Shown here: piece after piece, positions 1-7,143 of the stretch
Layout of the letters: every line of letters begins with the position of its first letter
Numbering within the stretch: position 1 is the stretch's first letter
Assembly (NCBI GenBank): GCA_003170995.1
Contig: PMXT01000036.1
Span: forward strand, 7,835 to 17,442
DNA length: 9,608 nucleotides
Direction of reading: 5' to 3'
Origin: Actinomycetota bacterium
Lineage (GTDB): Bacteria > Actinomycetota > Thermoleophilia > Gaiellales > Gaiellaceae
The notes under the pieces: model-generated
Database searches by the model: none
Seen by the model: only the letters and a program-made list of their open reading frames with translations
Told to the model about the DNA's origin: nothing
Position numbers and translations under genes: made by a program

Positions 1-785
1 CCCATCGAGCCGGTGTCGCCCATGAACACCTCGGCCGGGAAGGTGTTGTACCAGAGGAAGCCGATCAGTCCCCCGATCAGCGCCGCGGCCAGAATCGCCA
101 GATCGACGAGTCGGGGCTCGCGCGCGCCGGGTAACGGGGACGAGCGCACGTAGGCGATGACCGCGATCGAGAGGAAAGTGAAGGTGGCGATGATGCCGGT
201 GCCGGCGGCCAGGCCGTCGAGGCCGTCGGTGAGGTTGACGCCGTTGGCCGCGCCGGCGATGACGAAGAAGAGCAGCACGTACCAGATCACGCCGAGGTGA
301 AGGCGCGAGTCGGAGAAGGGAATGGCGATCCAGGTCGGCTGGCCGGCGCGATGCGCGAGGTAGCCCGCGCCGACCGTGATCAAAACCAAGAGAAGCATCT
401 TCCAGCGCCCGGCCAATCCAAGCGAGCGTTGGCGGCGTAACTTCATCAGATCGTCGACGAAGCCGATACCCGCGCAGCCAAGCATGATGAAGAGCACGGT
501 CAGCGCCTGGGTGGTGTACTCGCTCAGGACGAGGAAAGAGATGACCGCCGCCGCCAGGAAGAGCACGCCGCCCATCACGGGCGTCCCCTGCTTGACCACG
601 TGCCCCGCCGGCCCCTCCTCGCGTATGTGCTGACCAACATTGTGGTGACGTAAAAACGCGATGAAGCGCGGGCCGGCGAAGATCGAGATCGCAAAAGCCG
701 CGATACCGGCCACGATCACCCTCACCATCGGGCTCGGCAGGCTCAGACTCGCTACTGCGAAGCCGGTGACGAAGCTTGCACTCAT
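1..785 (-). CDS. mraY: Phospho-N-acetylmuramoyl-pentapeptide-transferase MraY, 3' end cut by window edge
   Basis: MraY is the integral membrane enzyme that transfers phospho-MurNAc-pentapeptide from UDP to undecaprenyl phosphate, giving lipid I. I translated 261 codons from the ATG at 785-783; the rest lies beyond the left edge. Visible family motifs are the N-terminal region with HHNVGQHIREEGPAGH and KQGTPVMGG, the first acidic pair in FVDDLMKLRR, the signature NGVNLTDGLDGLA, and FMGDTGSMG at the cut end, which carries a catalytic Asp. Several long hydrophobic helices separate these motifs, as expected for a ten-helix protein. The start overlaps the murF stop (ATGA), and a strong Shine-Dalgarno GAGGAGG lies at 802-796 inside the murF 3' end, 10 bases before the ATG. 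It follows mraZ-rsmH-ftsL-ftsI-murE-murF in one apparent operon. Identity is secure; only the C-terminus is missing. Confidence 0.97.
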   Translation of the reverse strand, partial: MSASFVTGFAVASLSLPSPMVRVIVAGIAAFAISIFAGPRFIAFLRHHNVGQHIREEGPAGHVVKQGTPVMGGVLFLAAAVISFLVLSEYTTQALTVLFIMLGCAGIGFVDDLMKLRRQRSLGLAGRWKMLLLVLITVGAGYLAHRAGQPTWIAIPFSDSRLHLGVIWYVLLFFVIAGAANGVNLTDGLDGLAAGTGIIATFTFLSIAVIAYVRSSPLPGAREPRLVDLAILAAALIGGLIGFLWYNTFPAEVFMGDTGSM

Positions 786-2092
786 GCTGCAAATGCCTCC
801 TCGAGCGCTTTCGCAACCAGCTCGAGACCAACGACCCGCGAGCCTTTGACGAGCACGCAGTCGCCGGGCTGAACCGTTTCCAGAGCCAGTGCGACAGCCT
901 TCTCGGCGTCGGGCGCCCACTCCCTTAGCGGCACCCCGTCGGCCCCCTCCAGGTAAGAGCGGGCGCCGTCCCCAACTGCCAAAACGGCAGCGACGCCGAG
1001 CTCTGCCGCTCGGCTCCCTATCTCACGGTGATAGCGGTCGCTCTCTGCCCCGAGCTCCGCCATCGTCCCGAGTATGGCCACCCGCCTACGCCCGACGGCA
1101 AGCTGGGCTTGATGCTCGAGCGCCGCGGTTAGTGAGATCGGGTTCGCGTTGTATGAGTCGTTGATCAGAAGTCCTCCGCCGGGTAGCGCGGTTTCTTCGC
1201 CGCGCCAGCGAGAGAGCCTAATCGCCCGCGCACCTTCCTGCGCGCCCTCCAGCGGTAGCCCCAACGCACGATAAACAACAAGAGCGGCGAGCGTGTTCTG
1301 CACCTGGTGACGAGCACTAGAGGCGAGCTCCAGCTCGACCCGTTCGCCCTCGATCTCGAAGACTGCGCGGGAAGTCTCGTCGCCCGGCTCGAAGGCGACG
1401 AGCGACGACGACCCGCCAGGGCCGAAGCGACGCAGATTGATGTCCGCCGGAATGAACGGCTCGAGCAGCGGCTCGTCGGCGGGCACGATTCCCACTCCAC
1501 CCGGCTCCAGGCCGTGCAGCAGCTCGGCCTTGGCTCGAGCAACCCGCTCGATCGTGCCGAGCAGCTCCAGATGCACAGGCCCGATGCTGGTGATCAATCC
1601 GATCTGCGGACGAACGAAGCTGCAGGCCTCCTTGATCTGGCCGAGACCGCGCATTCCGATTTCGACCAGCACCAGTTCGGTGTCCTGCTCGAGGCGGCAG
1701 ACGGTGAGCGGAATGCCGAGCTCGTTGTTGAAGCTCGCTTCCGCCGCCACGGTCTTGGCTTGCGGAGCGCAGAGTGAAGCCAGGATGTCCTTCGTCGAGG
1801 TCTTTCCGGTCGAGCCTGTGATCGCGACAACGCGGGCGTCGGAACGGTCGCGCACCGCCCCGGCGAGCGCGGCCAACGAGGCTTCGGCATCGCGCGGGAC
1901 CAGCACCGCGGCCGCTCCTCGCTTCAGCGCCTGGGGCGCGAACTCGGCGCCTCGACCGATCGCCACGAAGAGGTCGCCCGGCTCCACGCGACGCGAGTCG
2001 ATGACGACGCCGGTTATCTCCGTGGCGCCGCTCGTCTTCGTCAGCTCGCCTGCGCAGAGTCGCGAGACCTCGTCGAGAGAAAGTGGAATCAC
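782..2092 (-). CDS. murF: UDP-N-acetylmuramoyl-tripeptide--D-alanyl-D-alanine ligase MurF
   Basis: MurF is the cytoplasmic ATP-dependent ligase that adds D-Ala-D-Ala to the UDP-MurNAc-tripeptide. The 436 residues match the usual family length. Visible are the N-terminal substrate-binding domain (GVVIDSRRVEPGDLFVA, about 28-45), the Mur ligase P-loop GSTGKTS at 93-99, FNNELGIPLT at 121-130, EIGMRGLGQI near 145-153, the central-domain signature NDSYNANP at 311-318, and KGSR at 416-419 in the C-terminal domain. The start is GTG at 2092-2090, overlapping the murE stop TGA at 2091-2089 as GTGA. Only a weak GGGG precedes it, at 2104-2101, which favours coupled re-initiation from murE. The mRNA just before the start is an A6 run that forms a slippery heptamer (see the separate entry). 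The 3' end carries the mraY ribosome-binding site. Function is firm from motifs and neighbours. Confidence 0.97.
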   Translation of the reverse strand: MIPLSLDEVSRLCAGELTKTSGATEITGVVIDSRRVEPGDLFVAIGRGAEFAPQALKRGAAAVLVPRDAEASLAALAGAVRDRSDARVVAITGSTGKTSTKDILASLCAPQAKTVAAEASFNNELGIPLTVCRLEQDTELVLVEIGMRGLGQIKEACSFVRPQIGLITSIGPVHLELLGTIERVARAKAELLHGLEPGGVGIVPADEPLLEPFIPADINLRRFGPGGSSSLVAFEPGDETSRAVFEIEGERVELELASSARHQVQNTLAALVVYRALGLPLEGAQEGARAIRLSRWRGEETALPGGGLLINDSYNANPISLTAALEHQAQLAVGRRRVAILGTMAELGAESDRYHREIGSRAAELGVAAVLAVGDGARSYLEGADGVPLREWAPDAEKAVALALETVQPGDCVLVKGSRVVGLELVAKALEEAFAA

Positions 2093-3540
2093 TTTTTTGC
2101 CCCAAGCCCGTTGAGAAACTCCGCCGCGACCACTCGATCGTCGAAGGGAAACACCTGACCGGCAATCTCCTGGCCTAGCTCGTGGCCTTTCCCCGCGATG
2201 ACCACGACGTCGCCCTCGCGCGCCCGGCTGAGTGCTTGCTCGATCGCCGCGCGCCGGTCGAGTTCGAGCTCGACCTGCTTGCCTTCGATTCCGGCGAGAA
2301 TCTCCTTCGCAATCGCCTGTGGCTTCTCACTGCGTGGGTTGTCCGAGGTAACGATCACTAGGTCACTGAGCTCGGCGACGATCTCTCCCATCAATGGTCT
2401 CTTCTCACGGTCGCGGTCGCCTCCGCAGCCGAAGACGCAAATCAACTCCCCTCGCGCCAGCTCACGCGCCGCGGCGAGCACTCTGGCCAGAGCATCGGGA
2501 GTATGGGCGTAGTCGACGACGACCGTGAAAGGCTGGCCCCGGTCGATGACCTCGAAGCGGCCCGGGACTCCGCTGAGAGCCACTACTCCGGCTGCGATCT
2601 CCGCATCGTCGATACCGAGCAGGCGAGCTATCGCCACAGCGGTGAGCAGGTTCTCGGAATTGAAGGCGCCGCGCAACGGACTACAAAGCTCTAGCTCACC
2701 GAGGCGGATTCGCGTCCCCTCGGCGCCCAGTTCGATCTCGTCGGGACGCAGGTCGGCGTCGGGCGCGCGCCCGAAGGTGAGCACCCGTTCCTGGCCGAGG
2801 GCGCGCAGCTCGGCGGCGAGGCGGCGCCCGAAGGTGTCATCGACGTTGATCGCGGCGGGCGTCTCGTCGCCCGAGAGGAAGAGACGCCGCTTGGCGCCGA
2901 AGTAGTGCTCCATCGATCCATGGAAGTCGAGGTGGTCCTGGCTCAGGTTGGTAAAGGCAAGGGCAGCGAAGCGAACCCGGTCGAGCCGGTGCAGCTCGAT
3001 CGCATGCGACGAGGCTTCGATCGCGCAACTCCTGTCACCGCCGTCGAGCATCTCCCGGAAAAGCCGCTGCAGGTCGATTGCCTCGGGCGTCGTTCGAGCC
3101 ATCTTCCTCGGCTCTCCGCCGATCCGGCTCTCGACCGTTCCCACCAGCCCCGGATGCCTACCGGCGGCGGTCAAAATCTCGTAGACGAGAAAACAGGTGG
3201 TCGTCTTGCCATTCGTGCCGGTGATCCCCACGACCGAGAGCTCTCGAGTCGGCTCGCCGAAGAAGACGTCAGCGGCCGCCGCCATCGCCGAGCGCGCCGA
3301 GGCGACCACCAGCTGCGGCAGATCGAGCTCCAGCGGCCGCTCCACAACCAGGGCTACGGCCCCACGCTCAGCGGCTTCAGGGGCGAAGTCGTGCCCGTCT
3401 GCGCGCATACCCGGAACGCAGAAGAAGAGCGAGCCTTTGCCGACGGCACGCACGTCGTAGACCAGGTCGCGCAACTCGACGGGAGCGCGCCGGATTATCT
3501 CGCGGGGCTCGAGCGCCGCGATCAAGCGCTCCAAGTTCAT
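2089..3540 (-). CDS. murE: UDP-MurNAc-L-Ala-D-Glu--meso-diaminopimelate ligase MurE
   Basis: MurE is the cytoplasmic ligase that adds the third stem-peptide residue. The 483 residues match the family length. Visible are the ATP P-loop GTNGKTT at 108-114, NLSQDHLDFHGSMEHYFGAK at 198-217 whose last Lys (217) sits where the carbamylated lysine of Mur ligases is found, DYAHTPDAL at 343-351, the C-terminal-domain motif FGCGGDRDREKRPLMG at 370-385, and AGKGHE at 449-454. DNPR at 400-403 is the known motif for meso-diaminopimelate; L-Lys enzymes differ there, so I infer A2pm-type peptidoglycan. The start is ATG at 3540-3538, 47 bases after the ftsI stop and with no clear Shine-Dalgarno. A TAGACT box lies 9 bases upstream, so murE may have its own leaderless promoter. 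The final codons AAA AAG form part of a slippery heptamer directly before the TGA. Confidence 0.97.
   Translation of the reverse strand: MNLERLIAALEPREIIRRAPVELRDLVYDVRAVGKGSLFFCVPGMRADGHDFAPEAAERGAVALVVERPLELDLPQLVVASARSAMAAAADVFFGEPTRELSVVGITGTNGKTTTCFLVYEILTAAGRHPGLVGTVESRIGGEPRKMARTTPEAIDLQRLFREMLDGGDRSCAIEASSHAIELHRLDRVRFAALAFTNLSQDHLDFHGSMEHYFGAKRRLFLSGDETPAAINVDDTFGRRLAAELRALGQERVLTFGRAPDADLRPDEIELGAEGTRIRLGELELCSPLRGAFNSENLLTAVAIARLLGIDDAEIAAGVVALSGVPGRFEVIDRGQPFTVVVDYAHTPDALARVLAAARELARGELICVFGCGGDRDREKRPLMGEIVAELSDLVIVTSDNPRSEKPQAIAKEILAGIEGKQVELELDRRAAIEQALSRAREGDVVVIAGKGHELGQEIAGQVFPFDDRVVAAEFLNGLGAKK
2092..2098 (-). promoter_or_regulatory. Candidate -1 frameshift slippery heptamer A AAA AAG at the murE/murF junction
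   Basis: On the minus strand the last murE codons read GCA AAA AAG TGA. The heptamer A AAA AAG (2098 to 2092) is in the zero-frame register of the slippery site known from E. coli dnaX. Slipping back one base would avoid the TGA and continue GTG ATT CCA, which is exactly the murF frame, giving a fused MurE-MurF chain of about 920 residues. Known: MurE-MurF fusions are reported in some bacteria (for example Bordetella), so the fused product is sensible. Not seen: a clear upstream stimulatory Shine-Dalgarno or a convincing downstream stem-loop. It could be only an A-rich initiation region for murF. Confidence 0.4.
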
Positions 3541-3549
3541 CGCCGGGCG

Positions 3550-3555
3550 AGTCTA
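3550..3555 (-). promoter_or_regulatory. Candidate leaderless -10 box (TAGACT) before murE
   Basis: TAGACT lies in the 47-base ftsI-murE gap and ends 9 bases before the murE ATG. This is the spacing expected when transcription starts at or next to the start codon. It fits the TAnnnT form of sigma-70-type -10 elements. No good -35 is visible 16-18 bases upstream. The same box precedes the kinase gene, and TAGAGT precedes ogt at like distances, which raises its credibility. It would let murE, murF and mraY be transcribed apart from mraZ-ftsI. Confidence 0.35.
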
Positions 3556-3587
3556 GCAGCGTCGGCGGGCGCGACCGACGTGTCCAT

Positions 3588-5234
3588 TCAACTCGTCTTG
3601 TCTGGCGCGACCTCGAGATGGCGCAAAGAGTCGAGCGCTATCTCTCTGAAGGCCGGAGCCGCGACGACTCCACCCCAGATCGAGCCTCTGGGCTCATCGA
3701 CGGTGACCAGGATCACGAGCCGCGGGTTGGAGGCCGGAACGATGCCGACGAAGGAAGCCACGTAATTGTAGGTCGAATAGCCTCCGGTCTTGGGATCGGG
3801 CTTCTGGGCGGTGCCGGTCTTGCCGGCCACGGTGTAACCCGGAATCTCCGCCTCCGTCCCGGTTCCCTCGTCGACGACGTTGAGAAGCATTTTCATCAGC
3901 TGCGTCGCCACCGCCGGCGTCACCACCGGGCGTCGTTTCGGGGCTGGAGTCGATTTGCTACCGATCCGCGCCACCAGGTGCGGCTGAACCCAGACGCCGC
4001 GATTCGAGATCGCCGCGTAGGCGGCGGCGAGCTGAATCGGTGTGACGGCGACTCCCTGCCCGATCGGTATCGTGCCGGCAGCCGATCCGTACCACTTATC
4101 GACCGGGAACACGATGCCCTTACTCTCGCCCGGGAAGTCGATACCGGTCATCTTTCCGAAGCCGAAGCGCTTGATCCAACGAGCGAGCCGCTCGGTACCC
4201 AGCAGCCGCGAGATCTCGACCGCGCCCACGTTCGAGGAGAGGGTCAAGATCTGCGATACGGTCAGGCGCGCGGTACCGCGTGGATGTGAATCGTGGATCG
4301 GCGTGCCCGCGACATCGATCGAGGGAGGCAGCGTGAAAGCTGTTTGTGGCGTGACCAGGCCCTCGGAGAGCGCTCCTGCGATTGTCACCAGCTTGAAGGT
4401 CGATCCGGGCTCATAGGTGTCGGTGACAGCGCCGTTGGCGTCGTAGGTAGGCGCGGTCGCCATTGCCAGCACCTCGCCCGAATGCGCGTCTAGCACCACC
4501 GCCGACGCCGAGCGAGCCTGCCAGGTCTCGAGGGTCTTGGAAAGCACCTGCTGAACGTAGAGCTGAATCGCGCTGTCGATCGTCAGAGTGAGATCGGTGC
4601 CCGGCTTCTCGTACGTCGTGCTGCGCACGTCGATCACGCGCCCGGTCGGATCCTTCACCACCGTCTGCTTGCCGTCGCGCCCGGTGAGCGAGTTGTTGTA
4701 CTCCTTCTCGAGCCCGCTCAAGCCGAGATTATCGACACCGGCAAAGCCGATCGTCTGAGCGGCGAGCGACCCCTGCGGATAAACACGCTTCGACACCGGG
4801 GTGAAGTAAAAGCCCGCGAGCTTCAAGCGCTCGAGCCTCTTCGCCTTGACAACCGGAGCTTGCCTGGCGACGTATACGAATCGCGTCTTGCGATCGGCCA
4901 GCTTGATCAGTAGCGTCGTCTCGCCCTGCTGGTCGAGACCAAGCACCTCAGCCGCACGCCGCGACTCCGTCGCTGGAGAGCTCACGAGCCTGGGATCCGC
5001 AGAGATCGTGATGGCGTCTTTGTTGGTCGCCAGCTCGACGTTACTGCGATCGACGATCGCGCCACGGGGCGCCGGCACCGTGATCGTCTGTGTCTGTTGA
5101 GCGTCTGCGAGCTTGGCGAGCGAGCCGGCTCGAACAATCTGGATCCAACCCGCTCTTGCCAGAGTCCCGGCGAGTGCGAGCACTAGCACTGCCCCGAGCA
5201 GCCTAATTCTTCGGTTCGCTGCCCGCTGACTCAC
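3588..5234 (-). CDS. ftsI: Class B penicillin-binding protein, septal transpeptidase FtsI (PBP3-like)
   Basis: This is a peptidoglycan DD-transpeptidase that crosslinks septal wall with FtsW. The 548 residues hold a short basic cytoplasmic start, one membrane helix at about 11-36, then the class B dimerisation region (PAPRGAIVDRSNVELATN at 54-71; VYPQGSLAAQTIGF at 151-164; GLSGLEKEYN at 171-180). The transpeptidase domain from about 215 has all three catalytic motifs: STFK at 278-281 with the acylated Ser278, SSN at 333-335 and KTG at 472-474. IGQGVAVTPIQLAAAY at 391-406 is also typical. No PASTA domain follows; the protein ends soon after the transpeptidase fold. The start is GTG at 5234-5232, overlapping the ftsL-like stop as GTGA. 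Its place after rsmH and an ftsL-like gene favours FtsI over the elongation PBP2. Alternative names would be pbpB or spoVD-like. Confidence 0.95.
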   Translation of the reverse strand: MSQRAANRRIRLLGAVLVLALAGTLARAGWIQIVRAGSLAKLADAQQTQTITVPAPRGAIVDRSNVELATNKDAITISADPRLVSSPATESRRAAEVLGLDQQGETTLLIKLADRKTRFVYVARQAPVVKAKRLERLKLAGFYFTPVSKRVYPQGSLAAQTIGFAGVDNLGLSGLEKEYNNSLTGRDGKQTVVKDPTGRVIDVRSTTYEKPGTDLTLTIDSAIQLYVQQVLSKTLETWQARSASAVVLDAHSGEVLAMATAPTYDANGAVTDTYEPGSTFKLVTIAGALSEGLVTPQTAFTLPPSIDVAGTPIHDSHPRGTARLTVSQILTLSSNVGAVEISRLLGTERLARWIKRFGFGKMTGIDFPGESKGIVFPVDKWYGSAAGTIPIGQGVAVTPIQLAAAYAAISNRGVWVQPHLVARIGSKSTPAPKRRPVVTPAVATQLMKMLLNVVDEGTGTEAEIPGYTVAGKTGTAQKPDPKTGGYSTYNYVASFVGIVPASNPRLVILVTVDEPRGSIWGGVVAAPAFREIALDSLRHLEVAPDKTS

Positions 5235-5614
5235 TTCCCGCCCGAATCGAGCTGGATATAGGTTGTCTGGCCAGGCCCGATCTGGACCAGCCCCAGCCTC
5301 TTGCTGGCAAGCCGCGCGATATGCGACTGCGAAGAGGCCTGAGAGAGCTGCGAGCGGAGCTCGACGTTTTGATCGCTTAACTGTGCTTGCTCGTTGCCAT
5401 AACTCTCGAGCTGCATGTTCTGGCGCAGCACGGCGACATTGACAGCGACGACGCCCGTCAGAAGCGAGGCCAGGGCGACGATCCAGGCGACGCCACCACG
5501 TACCGTCCGCTGGGCCTTGCGCTCTCTTCGTCGCGGTGCCGCTCGCGCCGGTTGGGGTCGCGACGCCGGCCTGGTTACCGGCCGAGTGGCGACGCGTGCG
5601 GGCACGGCGCTCAC
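5231..5614 (-). CDS. ftsL: FtsL-like cell division protein
   Basis: This is a small bitopic membrane protein expected to join FtsB/DivIC and FtsQ in the complex that activates FtsW-FtsI. I place the start at GTG 5614-5612, which overlaps the rsmH stop as GTGA, has a GGTGA ribosome-binding site just upstream and gives 127 residues, a normal FtsL length. A start further up, at 5764, would run deep into rsmH. The protein has a Pro/Arg/Ala-rich basic cytoplasmic part (1-40), a membrane helix at about 41-62 (WIVALASLLTGVVAVNVAVL), a predicted coiled coil at about 64-95 rich in Q, L, N and E, and a tail ARLASKRLGLVQIGPGQTTY at 100-119 like the end of the FtsL/DivIC domain. FtsL sequences diverge fast, so the name rests on topology, size and position between rsmH and ftsI. 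Confidence 0.82.
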   Translation of the reverse strand: MSAVPARVATRPVTRPASRPQPARAAPRRRERKAQRTVRGGVAWIVALASLLTGVVAVNVAVLRQNMQLESYGNEQAQLSDQNVELRSQLSQASSQSHIARLASKRLGLVQIGPGQTTYIQLDSGGK

Positions 5615-6567
5615 AGCTTCACCGCCGTGCGCAGACGAGCCGACGCAGCTCGCGGGTTGAGAGCGAGCTCGCGCGAGCCCGGACGGATCGCCTTGCGATT
5701 GAGCGGGCGCAACTCCGCCTCGCGCCCACAGTTGCAGATCGGGAAATCGGGTGGGCAAACGCAACCGCGCTCCTTCGCACGCAGGAAACGCTTCACGATT
5801 CGATCCTCGAGCGAGTGGAAGCTGATAACGGCCAGGCGACCACCGGGACGCAGTAGCTCGAGCGCGTCGGGAAGCGCGTCTGCGAGCGACTGAAGCTCGT
5901 CGTTGACGGCGATGCGAAGGGCTTGGAAGACGCGCTTGGCCGGATGCCCCTCGCCGAAGCGCGCCGGAGCGGGGATGGCACCCCTGATCGTCTCGACGAG
6001 CTCCGATGTGCGCGTTATCTCTACCTGGCGCCTGCGCTCGGCGATCGCCCGCGCGATCGACTTGGCATAACGCTCCTCGCCGAAGCGACGGAAGATCTTC
6101 TCCAGCTCCTTGGCGCTCGCCTCGTTGATGAGATCGCGCGCCGAGTACTCCTCGGACGGATCCATACGCATATCCAGCGGAGCATCGACCGCATAGGAGA
6201 AGCCGCGCTCGGGACGATCGATCTGCATGCTCGAGACGCCGAGGTCGAAGAGGACGACGTCGGCCTTGGCGCCGTTCTCCGCCAGGCGCTCGAGCACAGC
6301 GGCGAAGTCGCCGTGCAGGAAACGTGCCTGCACGCCGGCTCGGCGTCGGAAGCTTTCGAAGTAGGGTCGCACCGAGGGATCGCGGTCGATCGCGATCAAC
6401 TTCCCCTCACCGCGCAGATCGGATGCGAGCAGGCTCGCGTGGCCGCCGGCGCCAAAGGTCGTGTCGACAACTACATCGCCCGGGCAAACGGCGAGCAGAT
6501 CGCGAACCTCATCGGCGAGGACGGGGACGTGATCAGTCGTGCTGGGCTGCAAGGCGTTCGGCAGCAT
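5611..6567 (-). CDS. rsmH: 16S rRNA (cytosine-1402 N4) methyltransferase RsmH (MraW)
   Basis: RsmH methylates N4 of C1402 in the 16S rRNA decoding centre, using S-adenosylmethionine. From the ATG at 6567-6565 the protein has 318 residues, a normal length. Visible are the conserved opening HVPVLADEV (13-21), the SAM-binding motif DTTFGAGGHASLL (35-47), LFDLGVSSMQIDRPERGFSY (106-125), DAPLDMRMD (128-136), GEERYAKSIARAI (163-175), VISFHSLEDRIVKRFL (247-262) and a C-terminal PLNRKAIRPG. A Cys cluster (C269, C271, C278, C280) in CVCPPDFPICNCG is common in this family. The gene overlaps the 3' end of mraZ by 35 bases. GAGGAG at 6583-6578 is 10 bases from the ATG; an in-frame TTG at 6573 is only 4 bases from it, so the ATG is preferred but the start is not certain. 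Confidence 0.95.
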   Translation of the reverse strand: MLPNALQPSTTDHVPVLADEVRDLLAVCPGDVVVDTTFGAGGHASLLASDLRGEGKLIAIDRDPSVRPYFESFRRRAGVQARFLHGDFAAVLERLAENGAKADVVLFDLGVSSMQIDRPERGFSYAVDAPLDMRMDPSEEYSARDLINEASAKELEKIFRRFGEERYAKSIARAIAERRRQVEITRTSELVETIRGAIPAPARFGEGHPAKRVFQALRIAVNDELQSLADALPDALELLRPGGRLAVISFHSLEDRIVKRFLRAKERGCVCPPDFPICNCGREAELRPLNRKAIRPGSRELALNPRAASARLRTAVKL

Positions 6568-6967
6568 CCTCAACGTTCTCCTCTACTTGTTTCATGTATC
6601 CGCGCCAGGCTGTGCGATCCCAGACTTCCAGGTGATCGAAGACACCGACGACAATGACCTCGCGCTCGATCTCCGCGCTCTGGAGCAACGCTTGCGGCAC
6701 CATTACTCTTCCCTGCTTGTCCGGCACGGCCTCGACAGCGCCCGAGAAGTAGAAGCGGTGCATGAGCCTGCCCTCACGAGAGAGTTGGTCGAGCTTCGCC
6801 AGGCGAGCCTCGATCGCGCGTGAGAACTCCTCTTTGCTGAAGATGCTGAGGGAGTTGTCCATCCCGCGCGTCAGCACCAAACCCTCGGCGAAGCGCGGCC
6901 TGAACCGCGCCGGAAGTGTCAGCCGGTTTTTCTCGTCAAGGGTGTGCTCGTACTCACCGGAAAGCAT
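6533..6967 (-). CDS. mraZ: Transcriptional regulator MraZ
   Basis: MraZ is the DNA-binding regulator usually found first in dcw clusters. The 144-residue protein contains two SpoVT/AbrB-type half-domains, each with the MraZ signature: DEKNRLTLPARFR at 11-23 and DKQGRVMVPQALL at 83-95. Size and arrangement are standard. In the family MraZ forms ring oligomers that bind tandem TGGGN repeats at its own promoter; it represses the operon in E. coli and can activate it in mollicutes. Here four such repeats lie 20-54 bases upstream of the ATG at 6967-6965, so autoregulation is very likely, while the sign of the effect cannot be read from sequence. No strong Shine-Dalgarno is seen (only GGG about 10 bases before ATG). 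The 3' end overlaps rsmH. Confidence 0.96.
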   Translation of the reverse strand: MLSGEYEHTLDEKNRLTLPARFRPRFAEGLVLTRGMDNSLSIFSKEEFSRAIEARLAKLDQLSREGRLMHRFYFSGAVEAVPDKQGRVMVPQALLQSAEIEREVIVVGVFDHLEVWDRTAWRGYMKQVEENVEDAAERLAAQHD

Positions 6968-6986
6968 TTGATCGCCCGTTTTCGTG

Positions 6987-7021
6987 GTCCACGTTTCCCC
7001 ACTTTAACCCACAACTTCCCA
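6987..7021 (-). promoter_or_regulatory. MraZ-box operator array (four 10-base repeats)
   Basis: On the minus strand TGGGA, TGGGT, TGGGG and TGGAC begin at 7021, 7011, 7001 and 6991, an exact 10-base period with 5-base spacers. Each is preceded by G or GT (GTGGG). This is the known MraZ recognition pattern of TGGGN units with 5-base spacers, found ahead of mraZ in many bacteria. The fourth unit (TGGAC) is degenerate. The array overlaps the candidate promoter, so MraZ bound here should affect polymerase access. Confidence 0.88.
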
Positions 7022-7029
7022 CAATGCAA
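7001..7029 (-). promoter_or_regulatory. Candidate mraZ/dcw promoter
   Basis: On the minus strand TTGCAT (7029-7024) and TAAAGT (7006-7001) are separated by 17 bases, a fair sigma-70-type pair (3/6 and 4/6 matches to TTGACA and TATAAT). Transcription would begin near 6994, leaving a leader of about 27 bases. The element is interleaved with three of the four MraZ boxes, which fits autorepression by occlusion. Both hexamers are imperfect, so this is a proposal. Confidence 0.45.
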
Positions 7030-7143
7030 CCCTGGAAGACCACAACAGGCGCGATTCGGTCGAGAAGAGAGCTACTGCGTCGGCACTACCTCGTTACGGA
7101 TGTGCGAAAGCCGGCGCCATTCGGTCACTCACTGGTGCGGAAT

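Noticed and set aside
2905..3765. A 286-codon plus-strand frame opposite murE
   Set aside because: It is antisense to an unmistakable MurE, has biased Arg/Gly/Asp composition and no motif; such shadows are usual in GC-rich DNA.
4490..4500. CTAGAC inside ftsI as another promoter-like box
   Set aside because: It reads TAGACG rather than TAGACT, lies deep in the coding sequence, and no start codon follows at the required distance.
5615..5764. A longer FtsL-like protein starting at 5764
   Set aside because: It would overlap rsmH by about 150 bases and adds a low-complexity stretch; GTG 5614 has a ribosome-binding site and the same GTGA overlap as its neighbours.
6568..6573. TTG start for rsmH at 6573
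   Set aside because: GAGGAG is only 4 bases from the TTG, and ATG 6567 two codons later is better placed; the conserved protein begins after both, so the choice stays uncertain.
7054..7126. Direct repeat ATTCGGTC at 7054-7061 and 7119-7126 upstream of mraZ
   Set aside because: Eight bases, two copies, uneven context and no link to a promoter; compatible with chance.
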